Shown: positions 56,882 to 64,000 of the stretch, piece by piece
Layout of the letters: each line of letters begins with the position of its first letter
How positions within the stretch are numbered: position 1 is the stretch's first letter
Assembly (NCBI RefSeq): GCF_009909205.1
Contig: NZ_JAAAPN010000003.1
Coordinates: forward strand, 62,001-126,000
Length of the DNA: 64,000 bases
Direction of reading: 5' to 3'
Source of the DNA: Aquabacterium fontiphilum
GTDB lineage: Bacteria > Pseudomonadota > Gammaproteobacteria > Burkholderiales > Burkholderiaceae_C
The notes under the pieces: generated by a model
The model's input: the letters and a program-made list of their open reading frames with translations, nothing else
Told to the model about the DNA's origin: nothing
Database searches by the model: none
Program-made: the position numbers and the translations under genes

Positions 56882-57033
56882 TTGGAGTACCAGAACCGCC
56901 GCCGCAGGCCGTCAGCGCGCGATGTTGATGATCTCTTTATGCGCTGCGCGCATGAGCAACACCAGAAAAGTGGTTTTGGCCTTGGGCGCTTCCGCTCTAG
57001 CATTCGCGAATTGCATCGAACCGAGGAGTAGTC

Positions 57034-58050
57034 ATGCGTTTTCTGTCCAATGTGTCGCTCAGGCAGCTGATCGGAGCCACCTTGTTGTCGTTGGCCGTAG
57101 GTCCCTCATTTGCGCAGGCCACGCTGCTCAACGTGAGCTATGACGTCTCGCGTGAGTTCTACAAGGACTACAACGCCGCCTTCCAGCGCCATTGGCGGCA
57201 GACGAATGGTGCGAACCTGACGATCAACCAGTCCCATGGCGGCTCCAGCCGGCAGGCCGCCAGCGTGATTGCAGGCCTTGAGGCTGATGTCATCACCATG
57301 AATCAGGCGATCGACATCGACATGCTGCATGACCGCGCCAAGCTGATCCCTGCAGATTGGGCCAAGCGACTGCCGAACGGCAGTGCGCCCACGGCGTCGG
57401 TGACCGTCATCCTGGTGCGACCCGGCAATCCGAAGGGCATCAAGGACTGGAGCGATCTGGCCCGCAGTGGTGTCTCGGTCGTCATCCCGAACCCCAAAAC
57501 CTCCGGCAATGGCCGCTACACCTATCTGGCCGCATGGGGCTCGGTGATCAAGTCGGGCGGCAACGCCGCCCAGGCACGCCAACTGGTGCAACGCATGTTT
57601 GCGAATGTCCCGGTGTTCGATGGTGGCGGCCGAGCGGCCACCACCACCTTCGCACAACGGGGCATCGGCGACGCGCTGGTGACCTTCGAAAGCGAGGTGC
57701 CCCTGATCAAGGCAGAGTTTGGTGGTGATTACCAGGTGGTCTATCCGAAGTCGACCATCCTGGCAGAGAACCCAGTGAGCGTGGTCGACCGGGTGGTGGA
57801 CAAGAAGGGTACGCGTCGCGAGGCCGAGGCCTACCTGCGCTGGCTGTGGTCGGAAGAGGGGCAGCGTATTGCCGTGAAGCACAACCTGCGTCCCCGCTCG
57901 CCCGAGCTGCTGGCACAGAACGCCAGCCGCTTCCCGAAGGTGCCAACCTTCACCGTGGACGAAGCGTTTGGCGGCTGGCGCAAGGCCCAGGCTGAGCACT
58001 TCAATGATGGTGGCATCTACGACCAGATCACAGCTGCGCGGGCTCGCTGA
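57034..58050 (+). CDS. Sulfate ABC transporter substrate-binding protein, copy 2
   Basis: A 338-residue paralogue of the preceding gene with signal peptide MRFLSNVSLRQLIGATLLSL..., cut near SFAQA. It shares the same landmarks in order: [39 protein letters not shown] (about 62-82), [31 protein letters not shown] and FGGWRKAQAEHFNDGGI. Differences in the ligand loops could give a different preference (sulfate, thiosulfate or another oxyanion). GAGGAG precedes the ATG. Followed by cysT after 17 bp, so this copy heads the permease operon. Confidence 0.93.
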   Translation: MRFLSNVSLRQLIGATLLSLAVGPSFAQATLLNVSYDVSREFYKDYNAAFQRHWRQTNGANLTINQSHGGSSRQAASVIAGLEADVITMNQAIDIDMLHDRAKLIPADWAKRLPNGSAPTASVTVILVRPGNPKGIKDWSDLARSGVSVVIPNPKTSGNGRYTYLAAWGSVIKSGGNAAQARQLVQRMFANVPVFDGGGRAATTTFAQRGIGDALVTFESEVPLIKAEFGGDYQVVYPKSTILAENPVSVVDRVVDKKGTRREAEAYLRWLWSEEGQRIAVKHNLRPRSPELLAQNASRFPKVPTFTVDEAFGGWRKAQAEHFNDGGIYDQITAARAR

Positions 58051-58067
58051 GCTTTCAAGGGGCCAAG

Positions 58068-58913
58068 ATGTTGTTGAGAAAGGCGCTGCTGCGCCGTCAC
58101 ACGGTCCTGCCCGGCTTCGACCTGGCGCTGGGCATGACCTTGTTGTATCTGAGCCTGATCGTGCTGATTCCCCTCAGCGCGACCTTCCTGAAAACGGCCA
58201 CGCTGAGCTGGACGGAGTTCATCGATACTGTGACCACGCCGCGGGTGGTGGCCACTTATCGCCTCACTTTCGGCTCGGCATTTGCAGCCGCCCTGCTGAA
58301 CGCGTTCGCGGGCCTGCTGGTCGCCTGGGTGCTGGTGCGGTATCGGTTCTGGGGCAAGCGGGTGGTGGATGCGCTCGTTGACCTGCCGTTTGCCTTGCCC
58401 ACCGCGGTGGCGGGGATCACGCTGACGGGCCTGTATGCCACCAACGGCTGGATCGGTCAGTATCTCGCGTTGGCCGACATCAAGGTGTCATTCACCCCGC
58501 TTGGGGTGTTCGTAGCCATGACCTTCATCGGCTTGCCTTTTGTGGTGCGCACAGTTCAACCGGTGCTGGAGGATGTCTCGAGCGAGCTGGAAGAGGCGTC
58601 GGCCACGCTGGGCGCAAGTCGTTGGCAGACCTTCAGCCGCGTGATCTTTCCGATTCTGATGCCAGCCTTGTTGACGGGCTTCGCGCTGGCTTTCGCGCGG
58701 GCGCTTGGCGAGTATGGTTCGATCATCTTTATCGCAGGCAACATGCCGATGGTGTCGGAGATCACGCCGCTGATCATCATCACCAAGCTGGAACAGTATG
58801 ACTACGCGGGCGCCACCGCCATTGCCGTGGTGATGCTGGTGATGTCCTTCCTGCTGCTGCTGGCGATCAATGGCCTGCAGGCGTGGGCGCGCCACCGTCA
58901 AGGCAAGGTCTGA
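58068..58913 (+). CDS. cysT: Sulfate ABC transporter permease CysT (CysU)
   Basis: A 281-residue inner-membrane permease with six helices. [20 protein letters not shown] is the first span, and the cytoplasmic EAA loop is [20 protein letters not shown] (about residues 174-193). [22 protein letters not shown] precedes it. It pairs with CysW. ATG preceded by AAGGGG. It lies between sbp2 and cysW. Confidence 0.95.
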   Translation: MLLRKALLRRHTVLPGFDLALGMTLLYLSLIVLIPLSATFLKTATLSWTEFIDTVTTPRVVATYRLTFGSAFAAALLNAFAGLLVAWVLVRYRFWGKRVVDALVDLPFALPTAVAGITLTGLYATNGWIGQYLALADIKVSFTPLGVFVAMTFIGLPFVVRTVQPVLEDVSSELEEASATLGASRWQTFSRVIFPILMPALLTGFALAFARALGEYGSIIFIAGNMPMVSEITPLIIITKLEQYDYAGATAIAVVMLVMSFLLLLAINGLQAWARHRQGKV

Positions 58914-58924
58914 AAGGAATCACC

Positions 58925-59803
58925 ATGAGTGGCGCATTGCCTCAAAACCGTCTGTCTGCCGCCACGCGCGAGCCCGCGTGGGTGCGCTGGCTGTTGATTT
59001 CGCTGGCCCTGGTTTTCCTGAGCCTGTTCTTGTTCCTGCCGCTGGTCTCGGTGTTTTTCGAGGCGTTCAAGCGGGGGTGGGACGTCTATCTCGCGGCGGT
59101 GGTCGAGCCCGATGCGCTGTCGGCCATCAAGCTCACGCTGATCGCGGCAGCCATCTCCGTGCCGCTGAACCTGGTTTTCGGCGTGGCAGCCGCCTGGGCG
59201 ATCGCCAAGTTCGACTTCCGCGGCAAGAGCGTGTTGTTGACGCTCATTGATCTGCCGTTCTCGGTGTCACCGGTGATTGCGGGCCTGATCTATGTGCTGG
59301 TGTTCGGCCTGCAGGGCTGGTTCGGCGCGTGGCTGATGGAGCACGACATCAAGATCATTTTTGCGGTGCCGGGCATCGTGCTGGCGACGATCTTTATCAC
59401 CTTTCCGTTCGTGGCGCGTGAACTGATCCCGTTGATGCAGGCGCAGGGTCTCGAGCAGGAAGAAGCGGCCGTCGTCCTGGGCGCTTCTGGCTGGCAGACC
59501 TTCTGGAAGGTCACGCTGCCCAACGTCAAGTGGGCGCTGCTGTACGGGGTGATCCTGTGTAACGCGCGGGCGATGGGCGAGTTCGGGGCGGTGTCGGTGG
59601 TGTCGGGCCACATCCGAGGCATGACCAACACCATGCCGCTGCACATCGAAATCCTCTACAACGAGTACCAGTTTGCCGCCGCCTTTGCCGTGGCCTCACT
59701 GCTGGCCAGCCTGGCACTGGTGACGCTGGTCCTCAAATACATTGTTGAACGTCGGGTGCAGCAGCAGCTGGCCCAGGCGAAGTCTGCTGGAGCAACCGCA
59801 TGA
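58925..59803 (+). CDS. cysW: Sulfate ABC transporter permease CysW
   Basis: A 292-residue permease with six helices, including [18 protein letters not shown] near residue 22. The EAA loop is [21 protein letters not shown] (about residues 177-197), with [12 protein letters not shown] before it and [16 protein letters not shown] after it, typical of CysW. ATG at 58925 follows GAAAGGA; earlier in-frame codons lie in cysT. Its stop overlaps the cysA ATG. Confidence 0.95.
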   Translation: MSGALPQNRLSAATREPAWVRWLLISLALVFLSLFLFLPLVSVFFEAFKRGWDVYLAAVVEPDALSAIKLTLIAAAISVPLNLVFGVAAAWAIAKFDFRGKSVLLTLIDLPFSVSPVIAGLIYVLVFGLQGWFGAWLMEHDIKIIFAVPGIVLATIFITFPFVARELIPLMQAQGLEQEEAAVVLGASGWQTFWKVTLPNVKWALLYGVILCNARAMGEFGAVSVVSGHIRGMTNTMPLHIEILYNEYQFAAAFAVASLLASLALVTLVLKYIVERRVQQQLAQAKSAGATA

Positions 59804-60870
59804 GCATTGAAATCCGTAACCTGGTCAAGCGATTCGGGTCGGTCACGGTGTGTGACAACCTGAACCTGCAGGTGCCCTCCGGTGAACTGGTGGCGTTGTT
59901 GGGCCCATCTGGCTCGGGCAAGACCTCGCTGCTGCGCATCATCGCTGGCCTGGAGCAGCCAGATGGCGGCGCCGTGTTGTTCAACGGCGAAGACGCCACC
60001 GACGTGGCCGTGCGCGAGCGGCAGGTGGGATTTGTGTTCCAGCATTACGCGCTGTTTGGTCACATGACGATTTTCGAGAACGTCGCTTTTGGCCTGCGCG
60101 TGCGCCCCAAGAAGCTGCGTCCGTCCGAGGCGGTGATCCAGAAGAAGGTGCACGACCTGCTCAAGCTCGTGCAGCTGGACTGGATCGCCGATCGCTATCC
60201 GCACCAGTTGTCAGGCGGCCAGCGTCAGCGTATCGCTTTGGCCCGCGCCCTGGCGGTCGAGCCCAAGGTGTTGCTGCTGGATGAACCCTTCGGCGCACTG
60301 GATGCCAAGGTGCGCAAGGAGCTGCGCCGCTGGCTGCGCCGGCTTCATGACGAGATGCACATCACCAGCGTCTTCGTCACCCATGATCAGGAAGAGGCCA
60401 TGGAAGTGGCCGACCGCATCGTCGTCATGAACCAGGGCCGCATCGAGCAGGTGGGCTCGCCCGATGAGGTGTACGACCACCCCGCCACCCCCTTTGTGCT
60501 GGAGTTTCTGGGTGATGTGAATCTCTTCCATGGCCGCGACCATGCGCCGGGTACGACGGCTTCCGACGCCGTGAGCTATGTGCGACCGCATGAGATCCAG
60601 GTGTTGGCGCGCGAAGAGGCCGGCAGTGTCACCGTCTCGCTGGTGCATGCGTTGACGGTCGGGCCCAACACGCGGCTTGAGTTTCGTCGCGAAGATGGCC
60701 GCGGCGAAATCGATGTGGAGCTGCCTCGCGGCGAGTTCCAGGCTTTGCGCGACAGCGGCGTGCTGGCGGTGGGCTCGCGGGCCTACCTCAAGCCGCGCCG
60801 CCTGCGTCGGTTTGACCCGGCCAGTGGCAACGGCGGTTTTGTCGAGTCGGATCCGGCCACGATGATCTGA
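59800..60870 (+). CDS. cysA: Sulfate ABC transporter ATP-binding protein
   Basis: A 356-residue ATPase. Walker [20 protein letters not shown] (about 33-51), Q-loop [12 protein letters not shown], signature [15 protein letters not shown] (about 138) and Walker [13 protein letters not shown] are complete, followed by the switch His in [12 protein letters not shown]-terminal TOBE-like domain (about 240-340) starts near [11 protein letters not shown]. Energises sulfate or thiosulfate uptake through CysTW. Coupled to cysW by a 4-bp overlap. Confidence 0.96.
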   Translation: MSIEIRNLVKRFGSVTVCDNLNLQVPSGELVALLGPSGSGKTSLLRIIAGLEQPDGGAVLFNGEDATDVAVRERQVGFVFQHYALFGHMTIFENVAFGLRVRPKKLRPSEAVIQKKVHDLLKLVQLDWIADRYPHQLSGGQRQRIALARALAVEPKVLLLDEPFGALDAKVRKELRRWLRRLHDEMHITSVFVTHDQEEAMEVADRIVVMNQGRIEQVGSPDEVYDHPATPFVLEFLGDVNLFHGRDHAPGTTASDAVSYVRPHEIQVLAREEAGSVTVSLVHALTVGPNTRLEFRREDGRGEIDVELPRGEFQALRDSGVLAVGSRAYLKPRRLRRFDPASGNGGFVESDPATMI

Positions 60871-60878
60871 GCGCGCAT

Positions 60879-60904
60879 CCCGCGCCGGCCGAAGCCGGCG
60901 CGGG
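60879..60904. terminator. GC-rich hairpin between convergent cysA and cysB
   Basis: CCCGCGCCGGC-CGAA-GCCGGCGCGGG, an 11-bp stem with a 4-base loop, filling the 34-bp gap between the two stop codons. No T tract; it can act in both directions. Confidence 0.75.
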
Positions 60905-61828
60905 TCACGCCGCGTCGATGGCTTCCTGCACCACAGCGCGGGTCAGCGGTGGCGCGAACGCCTCGATGAAGGCATACACGTAGCTGCGCAGGAAGCGACC
61001 GCGCTTGAAGGCCAGACGCGTGGTGTTGACGGCAAACAGGTGCCCTGCGTCGATGGCCACAAGATGGTTGTCGCGCTGCTCGTCGTAGGCGATCGACGCC
61101 ACGATGCCCACGCCCATCCCCAGGTCCACATAGGTCTTGATCACGTCGGCGTCCATGGCGCTGAGTACGATCGAGGGCGTGAGCCCCGCCTGCTCGAACG
61201 CGGTGTCGATGTGTGAGCGGCCGGTGTAGCCAGCGTCATACGTGATCAACGGATGCCGGCTGAGCCGGCTCAGCGTCAACGGCTGCCCGTCGGCGAGGGG
61301 GTGATCGGGGCGTACCACCACGCTGTGTGTCCAGCGATAGCAGGGCAGGGTAACGAGCTCGCTGTACTGCGTCAGGGCTTCGGTGGCAATGCCGATGTCG
61401 GCCTCGCCGCTGAGCAGCATCTCGGCCACCTGGCGTGGCGAGCCCTGGTGCAGGTTGAGCGTGACGGCAGGGTACAGCTGCCGGAAGTCGCGCACCGCTG
61501 CCGGCAAGGCATAACGGGCCTGTGAGTGGGTGGCAGCCACCGACAACGGGCCTGCATGCGTGGCGGCGAAGTCGCTGGCCGCGCGCCGCAGGTTGTCCAG
61601 ATCCTGCAGCATGCGTTCGATCACGGGCAAGACGTGCTGCCCCGGTTCGGTCAGGCCCAGCAGGCGCTTGCCCGAGCGGACGAACAGTTCGACGCCGAGC
61701 TCGTCTTCCAGCTCGCGGATCTGTCGGCTCACGCCTGGCTGAGACGCGTGCAGCACATGCGCTACCTCGGTGAGGTTGAAGCCCTGGCGGACGGTTTCGC
61801 GCACGGAGCGCAGTTGCTGAAAGTTCAT
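60905..61828 (-). CDS. cysB: LysR-type sulfur regulator CysB
   Basis: A 307-residue LysR-family activator of the CysB/Cbl group. The winged helix-turn-helix (about 1-60) starts MNFQQLRSVRETVRQGFNLT and has VLHASQPGVSRQIRELEDEL. The effector domain has the CysB-type ATHSQARYALPAAV near residue 98 and DLGMGVGIVASIAYD near 240. Effector in the family is O- or N-acetylserine, with sulfide or thiosulfate as anti-inducer. It probably activates the adjacent cysTWA operon and the cysI array. The ATG with MNFQQLR was chosen; an upstream ATG would add 19 residues from the operator region. Confidence 0.92.
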   Translation of the reverse strand: MNFQQLRSVRETVRQGFNLTEVAHVLHASQPGVSRQIRELEDELGVELFVRSGKRLLGLTEPGQHVLPVIERMLQDLDNLRRAASDFAATHAGPLSVAATHSQARYALPAAVRDFRQLYPAVTLNLHQGSPRQVAEMLLSGEADIGIATEALTQYSELVTLPCYRWTHSVVVRPDHPLADGQPLTLSRLSRHPLITYDAGYTGRSHIDTAFEQAGLTPSIVLSAMDADVIKTYVDLGMGVGIVASIAYDEQRDNHLVAIDAGHLFAVNTTRLAFKRGRFLRSYVYAFIEAFAPPLTRAVVQEAIDAA

Positions 61829-61880
61829 GGTGCGAATCGATACGACGACACCGAACTCATTGTGCGGCGCCTCATATATG

Positions 61881-61913
61881 CGCATAACGACTGTTTTGTT
61901 CTAATGTTATGCG
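61881..61913. promoter_or_regulatory. Perfect inverted repeat upstream of cysB (candidate CysB autoregulatory site)
   Basis: CGCATAAC (61881-61888), 17 bases, GTTATGCG (61906-61913): an exact 8-bp inverted repeat in an AT-rich island between cysB and ldcA. ATAAC/GTTAT half-sites are typical of CysB targets. It starts 53 bp before the cysB ATG. Confidence 0.5.
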
Positions 61914-61928
61914 GTTTTCTTTTGTTGC

Positions 61929-62978
61929 GTGGCGTCGCTGAAACCGGTGGATGCCGCTGCGCTGCTCAGGGTGCATCCGCACGTAGACTTGCAGACGCTG
62001 CATGTGGCAGCGGCTTGCGAGGTCAATGTGTCGGATACCCATGCGTCAGCGTCTCTGCTTGTGTTCAGCCCGGCTGGGGTGGTGCCCGAGGTTGCGGCTG
62101 CCCGCCGCGCGGTCAAGCGCCTGAAGCAACTGGGTTTTGACGCCGCGCTGGACCCTTCAGCCCTGGCGCGCCGCCAGCGCTTTGCAGGCGATGACAGCGA
62201 GCGGCTGGCCGCTGTGTACCGGGTGGCCGACGCCGCACCTGCCGTGGCGCTGGCCACACGCGGTGGCTACGGCCTGAGCCGGCTGCTCGATGTGATCGAC
62301 TGGGCCCGCATCGGCCGCAGCATCGAGCGCGGCACGGCCTGGGTCGGCTACAGCGATGTGACGGCCCTGCATCTGGCGGCACTGGCCCACGGCGCTGGCG
62401 GCCCGGTGTCGCCCGGTGAGGGCGTCACGGCTGGCTTGTGGGCTGGACCCATGGCATGCGGCGATTTCGGCTTGGCCGACGACCCGCTGGGCGGCGATGA
62501 CGTCACGCAGGACTGCTTTGTCGAGGCCATGCAGGGCGAGCTCGAGGCGGTGGGCTTTCGGAGCGAGGCTGGCTTCGACGGCCTGGAGGTACAGGGCCGA
62601 CTGTGGGGCGGTAACCTCAGTGTGGTCCAGGCCCTGCTCGGCACCCCGCATTTCCCGCGCGTCAAGGGCGGCATCCTGTTTCTGGAGGATGTCAACGAGC
62701 ACCCTTATCGCACTGAGCGCGCGCTGCTGCAGTTGCTCCAGGCCGGCGTGCTCGCCAATCAGAAGGCCGTGGTGCTGGGCTCGTTCACGGCCTACAAGCC
62801 CTCGCCTTTGGACCGGGGGTACAACTTCAAGCAGATGCTTGCCTACATCCGCAGCCAGCTGAAGGTGCCGGTGCTGACGGGTCTGCCCTTCGGGCATGTT
62901 CCGACCAAGGTCTGCCTGCCGGTGGGCCGGCGGGCGCGCCTGATCGTGGAAGACCGCGATGCGCTGATTCTGTGGTGA
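61929..62978 (+). CDS. ldcA: LD-carboxypeptidase (LdcA/MccF family, S66)
   Basis: A 349-residue S66 peptidase. The nucleophile Ser is in WVGYSDVTALHLAAL (about residue 140), with ARGG-like ATRGGYGLSRLLDVIDW just before, and the late Glu/His dyad likely in LFLEDVNEHPYRTER and GLPFGHVP. In E. coli LdcA removes the terminal D-Ala from muropeptide tetrapeptides in the cytosol for recycling. Its start is uncertain: GTG at 61929 gives a 45-residue lead before VFSPAG, the usual domain start. Divergent from cysB. Confidence 0.88.
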   Translation: MASLKPVDAAALLRVHPHVDLQTLHVAAACEVNVSDTHASASLLVFSPAGVVPEVAAARRAVKRLKQLGFDAALDPSALARRQRFAGDDSERLAAVYRVADAAPAVALATRGGYGLSRLLDVIDWARIGRSIERGTAWVGYSDVTALHLAALAHGAGGPVSPGEGVTAGLWAGPMACGDFGLADDPLGGDDVTQDCFVEAMQGELEAVGFRSEAGFDGLEVQGRLWGGNLSVVQALLGTPHFPRVKGGILFLEDVNEHPYRTERALLQLLQAGVLANQKAVVLGSFTAYKPSPLDRGYNFKQMLAYIRSQLKVPVLTGLPFGHVPTKVCLPVGRRARLIVEDRDALILW

Positions 62979-62994
62979 ACCGCACAATGCAGTC

Positions 62995-64000
62995 ATGAAA
63001 CGCCTGTTCGCTCTGCTTCTTCCTCTGAAGCTGCTCATCGTGCTGTCGCTGACGGGCTGCAACAACAGCCCGTACCCCGATGGTGCGGCGGCAGAGAACA
63101 CGCTGTACACCGCGTTCAGCGGCAACTCGCCGCGCTATCTGGATCCGACCTCGTCCTACAGCAGCAACGAGACGCCTTACACCTATCAGATCTACGAGCC
63201 GCTTTACGGCTATCACTACCTCAAGCGGCCTTATGAGCTGATTCCCAAGACGGCCGTCGAAGTGGCGCAGCCGCGCTACCTCGATGCGCAGGGGCGCGAG
63301 CTGCCTGCTGGGGCGCCGGTCGACCAGATCGCCGAGAGCGTCTATGACATCCGCATCAAGCCGGGCATCCGCTTTGCGCCGCACCCGGCGTTCGCGCGAG
63401 ACGAGCAGGGCCGATTGCGCTACCACGCGCTGAAGGCAGAGGAGTTGGGCAAACGTCGCAGCCCATGGGACTTTGAACACCAGGGCACGCGCGAACTGGT
63501 GGCCGAGGATTACGTCTACGCCATCAAGCGCCACGCCACCACCCGCACCGTGGCGCCGGTATTCGGCAAGTTCGCTGAGTACGTCGTGGGCCTGGAGGCC
63601 TATGGCAAGCGGGTACGCGAGGAAGACAAGAAGCTGCGTGCTGGGCTGCCCGCAACCGCGCGCGACAAGCCCTTTCTGGATTTTCGCCAGTGGCCGCTGG
63701 AGGGCGCTCAGGCACTGGACAGCCACACGTTGCGCATCCGCATCAAGGGCAAGTACCCGCAGTGGTCTTACTGGCTCGCCATGACCTTTCTGGCGCCGAT
63801 TCCCTGGGAGGCCGATGCCTTTTATGCCCAGCCCGGCATGGCTGACAACGGGTTGTCGCTGAATACCTGGCCGGTGGGCACCGGGCCCTACATGATGTGG
63901 GCGTACCAGCAGGATCGCCGGCACGTGCTCAAGCGCAATCCGCATTACCGGGGTGAGCCCTATCCCTGTGAGGGCACGCAGCAAGACCGCGACGAAGGCC
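62995..64000 (+). CDS. Family 5 extracellular solute-binding lipoprotein (partial, runs off the window)
   Basis: The first 335 codons of an ABC peptide-binding protein (SBP_bac_5, OppA/DppA type). A lipoprotein signal (MKRLFALLLPLKLLIVLS, then LTGC, lipid Cys at about residue 21) is followed by NTLYTAFSGNSPRYLDPTSS, the family motif YQIYEPLYGYHYLKRP and a late NTWPVGTGPYMMWAYQQD with NPHYRG. Length so far and the order of blocks resemble the proteobacterial homologues linked with peptide importers. It follows ldcA by 16 bp on the same strand, which suggests peptide or muropeptide uptake and recycling as a shared theme. The 3' end is outside the window. Confidence 0.88.
   Translation, partial: MKRLFALLLPLKLLIVLSLTGCNNSPYPDGAAAENTLYTAFSGNSPRYLDPTSSYSSNETPYTYQIYEPLYGYHYLKRPYELIPKTAVEVAQPRYLDAQGRELPAGAPVDQIAESVYDIRIKPGIRFAPHPAFARDEQGRLRYHALKAEELGKRRSPWDFEHQGTRELVAEDYVYAIKRHATTRTVAPVFGKFAEYVVGLEAYGKRVREEDKKLRAGLPATARDKPFLDFRQWPLEGAQALDSHTLRIRIKGKYPQWSYWLAMTFLAPIPWEADAFYAQPGMADNGLSLNTWPVGTGPYMMWAYQQDRRHVLKRNPHYRGEPYPCEGTQQDRDEG

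Noticed and set aside
55691..61885. ATGCGCAT as a shared sulfur-regulon motif (55691-55698 before sbp1, 61878-61885 before cysB, split form near 56939-56953 before sbp2)
   Set aside because: The same 8-mer occurs inside unrelated coding sequence (6962-6969, 22947-22954) and about one hit is expected by chance in this window, so enrichment is not convincing without a genome-wide count.

Overview
The window is a contiguous piece of a high-GC chromosome from a betaproteobacterium, most likely Burkholderiales (Comamonadaceae / Sphaerotilaceae-like). This rests on gene content and order: cysI-DUF934-cysH-cysD-cysN-cobA, ccoI-ccoS-ccoNOQP-ccoG-fnr-hemN and clpS-clpA arranged as in that order. I see no phage, transposase, integrase or CRISPR array. 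It reads as core chromosome with a strong bias to sulfur metabolism.

Layout. 1-3.4 kb: 3' part of tamB and a DUF3422 gene. 3.4-8.3 kb: a sulfide / reactive-sulfur module with a metallo-beta-lactamase-fold hydrolase, a divergent BigR-type ArsR repressor, a SulP transporter, a DUF2892 protein, a CsoR-family repressor and a TDT/SLAC1 exporter. 8.3-11.6 kb: YfbR-like HD phosphohydrolase, YbaL-type K+/H+ antiporter and a tandem universal stress protein. 11.6-11.85 kb: two identical tRNA-Asn genes. 11.97-14.3 kb: a TonB-dependent receptor behind a TPP riboswitch. 14.3-23.1 kb: a long leftward sulfate-assimilation array (tauE, cysI, DUF934, cysH, cysD, cysN, cobA) followed by ferredoxin and ferredoxin reductase.

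23.1-36.1 kb: patatin-like lipoprotein and DUF192 protein, then the cbb3 oxidase locus (ccoI, ccoS, ccoN, ccoO, ccoQ, ccoP, ccoG and two small membrane proteins), fnr, hemN and a TauE/SafE-like protein. Three FNR boxes sit in front of ccoN, ccoG and hemN, so the regulator lies inside its own probable regulon. 36.1-40.9 kb: icd, a cold-shock protein, clpS-clpA. 40.9-46 kb: mtfA, lpxH, two cyclophilins, an L,D-transpeptidase and a TPR protein, the last four linked by 4-base start/stop overlaps. 46.3-55.1 kb: cysS, alkA-like glycosylase, accA, tilS, lysC, tRNA-Ser, rdgC, an alpha/beta hydrolase and an M14 carboxypeptidase. 55.1-55.77 kb: a decayed stretch holding a PhoB-box-like site and a broken alpha/beta-hydrolase remnant. 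55.77-61.83 kb: the sulfate ABC importer with two tandem binding proteins (sbp1, sbp2, cysT, cysW, cysA) and a convergent CysB-type regulator. 61.9-64 kb: LD-carboxypeptidase and the 5' part of a family 5 solute-binding lipoprotein.

How it fits together: the ABC importer brings in sulfate, CysDN activates it to APS, a [4Fe-4S]-type CysH reduces APS to sulfite, CysI reduces sulfite to sulfide, CobA supplies the siroheme precursor, and FdxA/Fpr are candidates to carry electrons. The BigR/CsoR module would handle excess sulfide, persulfide or sulfite. The cbb3 locus is the microaerobic terminal oxidase with its own assembly factors, heme-synthesis enzyme and FNR. No clearly new multi-gene system is visible. 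The items most worth a second look are the riboswitch-controlled receptor, the ccoP-ccoG junction hairpin, the dual sulfur-sensor module and the 55.1-55.7 kb deletion scar.
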